Shown: piece by piece, positions 1 through 4,957 of the stretch | Layout: each line of letters starts with the position of its first letter | Numbering within the stretch: the first letter of the stretch is position 1 | DNA from: Candidatus Methanogasteraceae archaeon UBA261 | Lineage (GTDB): Archaea > Halobacteriota > Methanosarcinia > Methanosarcinales > Methanogasteraceae | Reading direction: 5' to 3' | DNA: 6,879 bases | Assembly (NCBI GenBank): GCA_002506015.1 | Contig: DAWR01000040.1 | Span: forward strand, 1-6,879 | Notes under the pieces: generated by a model | The model's database searches: none | Told to the model about the DNA's origin: nothing | What the model saw: the letters and a program-made list of their open reading frames with translations, nothing else | Position numbers and translations under genes: made by a program

Positions 1-202
1 TAGCGGTTTTGAATATCTAAAAAATATTATTTTTATACTGTGGTGGCACAACATATCCAATTTCAACAGAGAGTGCTTTACAGGTGTATTTAATAAGTAT
101 GTATTTTAATAAATATATTGTCTTCAAAAACAAAAAATCACAATCATTAGCCAATAGTCACCATTTGCAAGAATAGATCTTCTTACAAAAAACACGTGCG
201 GA

Positions 203-373
203 ATGTCAGATACGAAAACAATAACGAGAAAGATGCAATGGCGCAAAGAACAAAAGTCTCCGGGTGCAGTTCACTGGAATCTCCAATTGTACCGGTTCCG
301 GGTCATGCAGTGCGGACATAGTGAGGTTGCAGGACCCTGTTTTATTTACTTATATATGAGCAGTTACTGCTAA
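203..373 (+). pseudogene. Short ORF, possible 5' remnant of a larger enzyme gene
   Basis: A 56-codon ORF starts at ATG 203 and ends with TAA at 371-373. Its middle (WNLQLYRFRVMQCGHSEVAGP) reads like ordinary folded protein. It faintly recalls the first strand and GHSxVxGP-like stretch of some metallo-beta-lactamase-fold lactonases, but the metal-binding HxHxDH motif that should follow is absent and the frame closes after a low-complexity FIYLYMSSYC end. No clear ribosome-binding site precedes the ATG, and the surrounding sequence is AT-rich and looks non-coding. I read it as a truncated gene start or a chance ORF. The family resemblance comes from memory and is weak. The 3' end lies about 55 bases from the 3' end of the tRNA, a location where integration often truncates genes. 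Confidence 0.27.
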
Positions 374-427
374 TCCACGCCTTTTGTACTGTTGCACATC
401 CAACTGACCCTCGCAGAATATGTACAA

Positions 428-534
428 TGCCCGGGACGGGTTTCGATCCCGTGATCTCCAGATTTCTCCGGATATTTCAGCGCACTTCTGTTGTCCCTAT
501 GAGTCTGGCGCCATCCCGGCTAGGCCACCCGGGC
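428..534 (-). tRNA. tRNA with CAU anticodon (probably elongator tRNA-Met), 34-nt intron
   Basis: Read on the minus strand, the cloverleaf is complete. The acceptor stem GCCCGGG/CCCGGGC runs 534-528 against 435-429. The D-arm GCC...GGC has G18G19 in its loop. The anticodon stem CCAGA/TCTGG is 508-504 against 462-458. The T-stem is ACGGG/CCCGT, the discriminator is A at 428, and CCA is not encoded. The anticodon loop is C-T-CAT-A, then a 34-nt insertion (497-464), then A38, which is the common archaeal 37/38 intron position. Mature length is 73 nt. CAU could be elongator Met, initiator Met or the agmatidine-modified Ile2. Initiator is unlikely because the first pair is G1:C72 and the anticodon stem lacks three G:C pairs. 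Between Met and Ile2 I favour elongator Met, whose archaeal genes often carry an intron here. The T-loop is ATCGAAA rather than the usual TTCGANN. Confidence 0.92.
464..497 (-). other. tRNA intron at position 37/38 with a bulge-helix-bulge-like fold
   Basis: The insertion starts after A37 (498) and ends before A38 (463). Loop bases C32-U33-C34 can pair with GAG near the 3' end of the intron (468-466). GGA (496-494) can pair with UCC (472-470), leaving short bulges around both splice sites. This is the arrangement cut by the archaeal splicing endonuclease. The central helix shows only three clean pairs plus an A-G opposition, so it is a relaxed version of the canonical motif. A shift of one base in the exact cut sites cannot be excluded because of the flanking A residues. 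Confidence 0.8.
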
Positions 535-562
535 ATATAAGAGAGGTTTTGAGCGGTGGTGG

Positions 563-570
563 TACTAAAG
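563..570 (-). promoter_or_regulatory. Possible box A for the tRNA gene
   Basis: On the minus strand the sequence CTTTAGTA is centred about 32 bases upstream of the mature tRNA 5' end, a typical distance for an archaeal TATA element. The match is imperfect, but no better candidate is seen nearby. Confidence 0.3.
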
Positions 571-606
571 GGTATCGGCAGATGGAACCAATTTGCCACG
601 CGTCTT

Positions 607-622
607 GATGCGTAACCGCATC
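607..622. repeat. Perfect inverted repeat downstream of the nicotianamine synthase-like gene
   Basis: GATGCG-TAAC-CGCATC is a perfect 6-bp hairpin with a 4-base loop. It lies 22 bases beyond the stop codon of the minus-strand gene at 645-1556 and about 70 bases upstream of the tRNA. No T-run follows on either strand, so it may stabilise a 3' end or help end transcription, but it is not a textbook archaeal terminator. Confidence 0.4.
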
Positions 623-644
623 TCAGAATATTCAAACCGGACGC

Positions 645-1556
645 TCATGCACAACCTACCGACAGAAAGACGGATGTGTTATTGGCAGGAGGTGTTGGCC
701 GGATTCTCCTATACTCTCTGAGATTTTCTGGCAGTTCGTAGCGAGAAAACGTGTCCAACAGCCGCCTCATCCCTTTTTCATAGATGCGGTATGATATCTT
801 TGTTCCTGCAGGCAAGACCTCTGCCAGATAGCTAAAGATCGCACTTTTTGGTTCTGCCTGAGCAGCCACCATGATCAGATCGACCGGCCCCTCCAGGGGC
901 AGCGTGAACTGGTTGCCATCGATTATCTGGATCTCCTTTGAGAGCCCAATTCTCTCAATCACCTTTCGCGAGAGTTCTGCCCTCTCTTTTTCCTGCTCGA
1001 TTCCGATTCCTCTGAGTCCGTACTCGCGGCAGAGGATGATTAAGCTGAGTGGCAGCGGTCCGCTTCCGAGAAAGAGAACTGTGTCGCCCGCTTTGAGTCC
1101 GGCTCCATGAAATTCGGTTCTTGCAAGCTGGATATAATTGGAAAAGTAGTCGAAACCTTTGAGCGATCGCCACGGGTCACTGCTATTCAATATTGCGTTC
1201 GCCTGTTCGATCTCCAGTTCTGCGGTGTAACGACTTCTGAATCTGGTGATCACATCGAACGCAGAATTGAGCCCGGAATTGGACAGAATCGTATCTGTGA
1301 CCACATCGTCTACATCCAGTGCGATCAATTGGTCCAGCCTTTCAAAGACGGTATTGAGATGAGTTGATGGGTGGGGGTATGTCTCTTCGCGGTCAGAATC
1401 CGCGACCATCGAATAGATACCTATGATCTCTCCGGCTACCAATCCTGCGCAGGAATCCGAGCAGATGCCAAGAGCCGGTATGATCTGTTCATGCATATCT
1501 GAGTCGTGAATGAATGCGGTCTGCCCGCCCGTGTAAAGTGAAGTTGTACAGGTCAT
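645..1556 (-). CDS. Nicotianamine synthase-like metallophore synthase
   Basis: The product (303 aa from ATG 1556) looks like the nicotianamine synthase family, SAM-dependent aminopropyl transferases without a classical methyl-transfer role. In archaea the family includes the thermonicotianamine synthase of Methanothermobacter; bacterial relatives such as CntL make staphylopine-type metallophores. Seen features, in order: an N-terminal helical region with IIGIYSMV and PSTHLNTVFERL; the conserved-type stretch AELEIEQANAIL...FDYFSNYIQL; the Rossmann SAM motif FLGSGPLPLS at about 162-171; IGIEQEKERAEL with the acidic ribose-binding position; and a C-terminal RPTPPANNTSVF matching the family's HPxxxxxNS-type end. 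An upstream ATG at 1583 would add nine residues. I prefer 1556 because GTGAT sits 4 bases before it and because a TATA-like box (1591-1600) would place the transcript start downstream of 1583. It lies divergent to nickel-transport genes, which fits a metal-chelator role. The exact product is unknown; no opine dehydrogenase is in the window. Confidence 0.85.
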   Translation of the reverse strand: MTCTTSLYTGGQTAFIHDSDMHEQIIPALGICSDSCAGLVAGEIIGIYSMVADSDREETYPHPSTHLNTVFERLDQLIALDVDDVVTDTILSNSGLNSAFDVITRFRSRYTAELEIEQANAILNSSDPWRSLKGFDYFSNYIQLARTEFHGAGLKAGDTVLFLGSGPLPLSLIILCREYGLRGIGIEQEKERAELSRKVIERIGLSKEIQIIDGNQFTLPLEGPVDLIMVAAQAEPKSAIFSYLAEVLPAGTKISYRIYEKGMRRLLDTFSRYELPENLREYRRIRPTPPANNTSVFLSVGCA

Positions 1557-1590
1557 ATTAATCACAATACAGATGTAAACCATGACTGAT

Positions 1591-1600
1591 ACTTAAAAGC
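1591..1600 (-). promoter_or_regulatory. Candidate TATA box for the nicotianamine synthase-like gene
   Basis: The minus strand reads GCTTTTAAGT, a box A-like element. Transcription would begin about 25 bases on, near 1570. This leaves a short leader with the GTGAT ribosome-binding site (about 1561-1565) before ATG 1556, and it excludes the upstream ATG at 1583 as the main start. Confidence 0.5.
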
Positions 1601-1704
1601 TCTGGCGTACACCGGTTAATTTAAGATCAAAGTTCAATCATCACGCAAAATTTCTGACAATCCTCAGATATGTGGGATTATGTATTATCTTTATCAGATT
1701 CGTA

Positions 1705-1744
1705 ACATTCTGCCATTGTGGCGGCGCCAGAATGTCAATTCTGG
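1705..1744. repeat. Three alternating ATTCTG/CAGAAT half-sites, overlapping inverted repeats
   Basis: ACATTCTG (1705-1712) is inverted as CAGAATGT (1728-1735), a perfect 8-bp match. CCAGAAT (1727-1733) is itself inverted as ATTCTGG (1738-1744) across a 4-base GTCA spacer. The central arm can pair with either neighbour. The cluster lies about 40 bases upstream of the nikK TATA box and in the region shared with the divergent gene. This placement suits a regulator-binding site. Which regulator binds is not known; the sites do not match the bacterial NikR GTATGA...TCATAC palindrome. Confidence 0.45.
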
Positions 1745-1782
1745 TATGAATGTCCGCATCCTCGCGCGTGGGTCTCGCAAAA

Positions 1783-1792
1783 GATATATATA
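1783..1792 (+). promoter_or_regulatory. TATA box of nikK
   Basis: GATATATATA, preceded by purine-rich CGCAAAA as a possible BRE, is the strongest box A in the window. Initiation would be expected near 1812-1820, giving a leader of roughly 55-60 nt before ATG 1873. Confidence 0.7.
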
Positions 1793-1816
1793 GGAGGGGT
1801 AAACACTGTCACATAC

Positions 1817-1841
1817 CGAGATAACACCAACACATATCTCG
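1817..1841. promoter_or_regulatory. Palindrome at the expected nikK transcription start
   Basis: CGAGATA-N11-TATCTCG is a perfect 7-bp inverted repeat. It is bracketed by two direct CATAC copies (1812-1816 and 1844-1848). It sits about 25-50 bases after the TATA box, so a bound protein would block initiation or early elongation, as archaeal repressors often do. Alternatively it folds as a leader-RNA hairpin. A metal-dependent repressor such as a NikR- or DtxR-type protein is plausible given the downstream genes, but nothing identifies it. Confidence 0.45.
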
Positions 1842-1872
1842 TGCATACCTAACAACATAGGATGTAATAAAT

Positions 1873-2892
1873 ATGAATAAAAACACACTACTAACCGCGT
1901 TCGCAACATTGCTGCTGATCGCGTGTACCGGCATCGCTGGTGCGCATTTCACGATGGTCTTTCCAAGCGACAGCGAGGCTACCGTCTGGGATGTGACACC
2001 TGAAGACTACATCGCAGAGCAGGGCGAGACAAAGACAGTATATGTGATGTGGGGTCACCCATACGAGCACATATCATTTGATATGACATCCGCACCTGAG
2101 ATCTCTGTCACAAATCCTGACGGAACAGTCGAGCAGCTTACACCCGAACAGATCACTGTTCCGGGACAGCATGAAGACGGAAGTCCTGGTGACTTTGTAG
2201 CCTATAAAACAACGTTTACCGTTGATCAGGACGGCGATTCCATCGTACTGGTGAAATACGAGGATGATGGAGAGAATCTGATCGACTACTGCAAAGCCGT
2301 GATTCACTGCGGCGAAGAGACATGGTATGGCTGGGATTCCGAGGTTGCAGCGGAGCAGACAGAGGTCATCCCGTATGTGAGACCGTACGGCATGGAAGAG
2401 GGATTTGTCTTCTCCGGAAATGCGAAGTATGGCGGTCAGGTGCTTCCGGCTGCCACAGTTGAGGTCGAGCAGTATCACACGCTGGACGTCGGTAAAGAGA
2501 TTGTAGAGATTGCAGAGGGGAAGTTCTCGTACGACCCGCCGATGGTATTCACAAGACAGGTCAAGACCAACCAGAACGGAGACTTCTCATACACTCTTGA
2601 CGAGCCCGGAATCTGGTTTGTCTGCGCAGCGAAAGAGAGCGATACCGGAGGGCGCACCATAAGGGGCGTCTTTATTGTTCCAGTTCTCGAAGAGTTCCCG
2701 GAAGAGGAATCGTCCGGCTCATCGTCTGCGGAACTTCAGCAGGCAATAACTGAAGCCAAACAGGCAGCGGCAGACGCAAAGGCAGCGGCAGAACATGCAG
2801 CAACATCGGCGACATCTTCGCCAGGATTCGGAGCGATCTTTGCCGCGGTCGGGCTGCTTGCAGCGCTTGCAATTCTGATGCGACGGAAGTAA
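1873..2892 (+). CDS. nikK: NikK-like surface metal-binding protein (DUF4198-type) with PGF-CTERM anchor
   Basis: The 339-aa exported protein resembles the DUF4198/NikK component found in nickel ECF transporters that lack NikN. Residues 1-24 form a signal peptide; cleavage after AGA-24 would expose H25-F-T as the new N-terminus. A lipobox-like LIAC at 15-18 is an alternative processing site. The body is beta-rich, with conserved-looking VMWGHPYEH near 57-65, a Cys pair in DYCKAVIHC, and further His residues. A Ser/Ala/Glu-rich helical linker (about 279-315) follows. The C-terminus has PGFG at 317-320, a hydrophobic helix and final RRK, which is the tripartite PGF-CTERM signal cut by archaeosortase A. 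The likely role is to capture Ni(II) or Co(II) outside the membrane and pass it to NikM. It heads the block; the start ATG has only a weak GGATG ribosome-binding site. Family placement is solid by context, ion specificity is inferred. Confidence 0.82.
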   Translation: MNKNTLLTAFATLLLIACTGIAGAHFTMVFPSDSEATVWDVTPEDYIAEQGETKTVYVMWGHPYEHISFDMTSAPEISVTNPDGTVEQLTPEQITVPGQHEDGSPGDFVAYKTTFTVDQDGDSIVLVKYEDDGENLIDYCKAVIHCGEETWYGWDSEVAAEQTEVIPYVRPYGMEEGFVFSGNAKYGGQVLPAATVEVEQYHTLDVGKEIVEIAEGKFSYDPPMVFTRQVKTNQNGDFSYTLDEPGIWFVCAAKESDTGGRTIRGVFIVPVLEEFPEEESSGSSSAELQQAITEAKQAAADAKAAAEHAATSATSSPGFGAIFAAVGLLAALAILMRRK

Positions 2893-2922
2893 AGCGTGTG
2901 ATCGTTGCCACGGATGAACCAA

Positions 2923-2954
2923 CAGGGGTTTTGATCACCCCTGCCAATCTTTTT
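2923..2954 (+). terminator. Terminator or attenuator hairpin between nikK and nikL
   Basis: CAGGGGT (2923-2929) pairs with ACCCCTG (2937-2943) across a 7-base loop, and TTTTT follows at 2950-2954. It starts 30 bases after the nikK stop. Archaeal termination depends mainly on the T-run, so leaky termination is likely. The effect would be more nikK transcript than transporter transcript, which fits a surface binding protein needed in excess. Confidence 0.55.
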
Positions 2955-2963
2955 AATGGTGCG

Positions 2964-2969
2964 TTATAT
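2964..2969 (+). promoter_or_regulatory. Candidate internal promoter for nikL-nikM-nikQ-nikO
   Basis: TTATAT, just past the hairpin and T-run, is followed about 25 bases later by the expected start region (2990-2995) and then by the strong ribosome-binding site GAGGTG at 2997-3002. It would allow the transporter genes to be transcribed independently of nikK. Confidence 0.45.
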
Positions 2970-3009
2970 GGTTGATCTGTTGAAATATGTTCATAAGAGG
3001 TGGTGAAGA

Positions 3010-3495
3010 GTGAAATCGATGAAAAGTTTGAATATTCTGGTGCTCTCACTTGTCCTGTGCATGGCGCTCGTATGCCCGGTTGCGTCCGCACACAGGGTGA
3101 TTGTGCAGGGATACGTGAACGAGATTGCGGTCAAGGCGTATTACGGCGGGGGAGGTGCAGATCCCATGGCTTATGCGGATGTTACGGTCTACGCAACCAT
3201 AGATGGTAAGGAAGAACCGGTTCCATTTATCACAGGCGAGACCGATGAGGCTGGCATGTATTACTTCGCGCCGAAGAAGCGCGTATCCGAGTACCGGGTG
3301 GTGGTGGAAGCGACAGGTCACAGGGGCGATGAATGGGTGAACCTGACCGAAGGCGCAGGACTCACAGAAGCAGAGCAGGAAGAAGCAGAAGAGGAGGCAA
3401 AGCTACCGCTTAAGGAAGTGATCACCGGATTCGGGTATCTGGCAGGGATTGCCGGGATCGCAATGATCCTTGCAGCCCGGAAGATGAATAAATAG
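3010..3495 (+). CDS. nikL: NikL-like membrane-anchored accessory subunit of the nickel ECF transporter
   Basis: The product is 161 aa from a GTG start. GAGGTG at 2997-3002 is spaced 7 bases from GTG 3010; an ATG at 3019 is possible but further from the site. Residues 1-27 are a signal peptide ending VASA, so the mature chain would begin H28-R-V. Next comes a small beta-sandwich of the carboxypeptidase-regulatory-like type: GETDEAGMYYFAP at 76-88 is the usual GxTDxxGxYxF turn, and H104 lies in EATGHRGDEW. An acidic linker (EAEQEEAEEEA, 120-130) and one transmembrane helix (about 136-156) with a short basic tail finish it. This layout is that of NikL, which with NikK replaces NikN beside NikM. 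It probably stabilises or feeds the NikM metal site from outside. The gene lies between nikK and nikM; identification rests on architecture plus context. Confidence 0.8.
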   Translation: MKSMKSLNILVLSLVLCMALVCPVASAHRVIVQGYVNEIAVKAYYGGGGADPMAYADVTVYATIDGKEEPVPFITGETDEAGMYYFAPKKRVSEYRVVVEATGHRGDEWVNLTEGAGLTEAEQEEAEEEAKLPLKEVITGFGYLAGIAGIAMILAARKMNK

Positions 3496-3535
3496 TGCGA
3501 AGGCAGATTGCAAAGAGAAGGAATGAAACAATAAA

Positions 3536-4147
3536 ATGGTTCACATTTCAGACGGCATACTTGATCCGTTGCTCTGGGAGAGCGGCTGGGTGATAACAGC
3601 TATAATCCTCGCATACACGCTCTCAAAGATGAAGATTGAGGACGTGCCGAAACTATCAGTCATAACAGCAGCAGTCTTTGTTGCGTCATTGATCCACTTT
3701 CAGTTCGGACCCACGAGTGTTCACTTCATATTAAACGGCTTTGCAGGGGTAACACTCGGACTGCTCGCGTATCCGTGCATCTTTGTAGCACTCGTTCTAC
3801 AGTGCTTCCTCTTCCAGCACGGAGGTGTCACCACGATCGGGATCAACACGATAAACATGGGCGTCCCCGCGCTGCTGGCGTATCTGCTATTCAAATACGG
3901 AATGAGATTTGATCTCGGAATAAAGCAAAAAGAGATCTTGTTTGGTACACTCGGAGGTGGCATAGCGGTTGCGCTTGCTGTGCTCTTCCTCTCAATCGAA
4001 CTCGCCACAACCGGCGAGGAGTTCTTTGAGGTGGCGATATTTGTCGCGACTGCACACATCCCGATCATCGCAATCGAGGCGATCTTTACCGGAATTACCG
4101 CCGGATTCCTTGCGACAGTCCAACCGGAACTGCTCTGCAGACGGTGA
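3536..4147 (+). CDS. nikM: NikM/CbiM substrate-binding membrane subunit (ECF S-component)
   Basis: This 203-aa polytopic membrane protein belongs to the CbiM/NikM family, which binds Ni(II) or Co(II) and confers specificity on the ECF transporter. The N-terminus MVHISDGILDP is the family's metal-binding start, except that His is at position 3 rather than 2. Removal of Met before Val by methionine aminopeptidase would restore His at position 2. HFQFGPTSVHF (54-64) holds two more His, one of which should complete the metal site. Further family-typical stretches are NGFAGVTLG, QCFLFQHGGVTTIG and NTINMGVPALLAY. About six hydrophobic segments are visible. The FGPTSVH motif fits the nickel branch better than the cobalt CbiM branch, in my judgement. 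A GAAGGA-type ribosome-binding site precedes ATG 3536. The stop codon overlaps the nikQ ribosome-binding site, so the two are translationally coupled. Confidence 0.93.
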   Translation: MVHISDGILDPLLWESGWVITAIILAYTLSKMKIEDVPKLSVITAAVFVASLIHFQFGPTSVHFILNGFAGVTLGLLAYPCIFVALVLQCFLFQHGGVTTIGINTINMGVPALLAYLLFKYGMRFDLGIKQKEILFGTLGGGIAVALAVLFLSIELATTGEEFFEVAIFVATAHIPIIAIEAIFTGITAGFLATVQPELLCRR

Positions 4148-4153
4148 TTGAGC

Positions 4154-4957
4154 ATGATCTCAGAGATTGACAGGTACGCGGGGTTATCCTCACCGATTCA
4201 CAGGTGGGACCCCCGTCTCAGGATCGTGTCCATACTCGCGCTGATATTCTCGGTCGTGCTGCTCTACAACCTCACACTGGTCACAATCGGCATGATCTTC
4301 TCAATTATTCTGGTCTACCTATCAAAAATCCCGTTTTCCTTTGTTCTGGACCGTCTGAAGTTGGTATTCGTATTGGTGCTGCCGTTCTTTCTGATAATCC
4401 CGTTCACCACTATGGGTACAGATACCGGAGTTGAGATAGCACGTTTCTATGGAATCACACTGAGTTACAGGGGAATTGAGGCGGTCGGGTTCGCTGCGAT
4501 GATCGTTCTGAAGGCACTCACATCGGTGATGCTGATCTTTCCGATGATCGGGACATCACGGATGGATATCACGATCAAGGCACTTGAGGGTCTGCATCTG
4601 CCAAACAAACTGGTCCAAATGTTTGCTTTTACATACAGGTACATCTTTGTGCTGGATGATGAGTTCGTGCGAACCGAGCGCTCACTTGCATCGAGGGGAT
4701 TTAAGCGGCGAGGAGACCTTTACACGCTCACAACGGTGAGTAAAGCGATTGCAATGCTCTTTGTGAAGAGCTACGAGCGGGCAGACCGTGTATTTTATGC
4801 AATGCGGTCGAAAGGCTATTCCGGAAAGGTTGTCACACTGCACGAGTTCGATTCCGGACGGCAGGACTGGATCAATGCGATAGCGGTCTTCGGTTTCGCG
4901 GTTCTTCTGCAGGTCGCAGCAATGTCCGGAGCGTTCAGCATATATGGTGGGATCTGA
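4154..4957 (+). CDS. nikQ: NikQ/CbiQ transmembrane coupling protein (EcfT)
   Basis: The 267-aa integral membrane protein is the EcfT subunit that transmits ATPase movement to NikM. Hydrophobic helices fill roughly residues 25-55, 68-85, 110-135 and the last 25 residues. The long cytoplasmic coupling region carries FTYRYIFVLDDEFVRTERSL, followed by ASRG at 179-182 and by RSKG at 218-221. These are the two short ARG-like motifs that dock on the ATPase dimer. I chose ATG 4154 over the upstream TTG 4148 because GGTGAT (4143-4148), the ribosome-binding site, would overlap the TTG and is correctly spaced for the ATG. The site itself contains the nikM stop codon. The end overlaps nikO by one base (TGATG). 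Metal specificity is not determined by this subunit. Confidence 0.92.
   Translation: MISEIDRYAGLSSPIHRWDPRLRIVSILALIFSVVLLYNLTLVTIGMIFSIILVYLSKIPFSFVLDRLKLVFVLVLPFFLIIPFTTMGTDTGVEIARFYGITLSYRGIEAVGFAAMIVLKALTSVMLIFPMIGTSRMDITIKALEGLHLPNKLVQMFAFTYRYIFVLDDEFVRTERSLASRGFKRRGDLYTLTTVSKAIAMLFVKSYERADRVFYAMRSKGYSGKVVTLHEFDSGRQDWINAIAVFGFAVLLQVAAMSGAFSIYGGI

Noticed and set aside
21..176. Open frame in the AT-rich left end
   Set aside because: It lacks a good start and ribosome-binding site, its composition follows the AT-rich background, and nothing in it resembles a known protein.
1557..1583. Longer start of the nicotianamine synthase-like gene at ATG 1583
   Set aside because: No ribosome-binding site precedes it and the TATA-like box is too close for it to be on the transcript.
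1744..1816. Bacterial-type NikR operator (GTATGA at 1744-1749 with a distant CATAC)
   Set aside because: The second half-site TCATAC is not at the required spacing; only isolated half-matches exist.
3425..3492. NikL C-terminus (TGFG, hydrophobic helix, ARK) as a second PGF-CTERM signal
   Set aside because: The signature proline is missing, and a glycine-rich helix here is usual for NikL itself, so a plain transmembrane anchor is the simpler reading.
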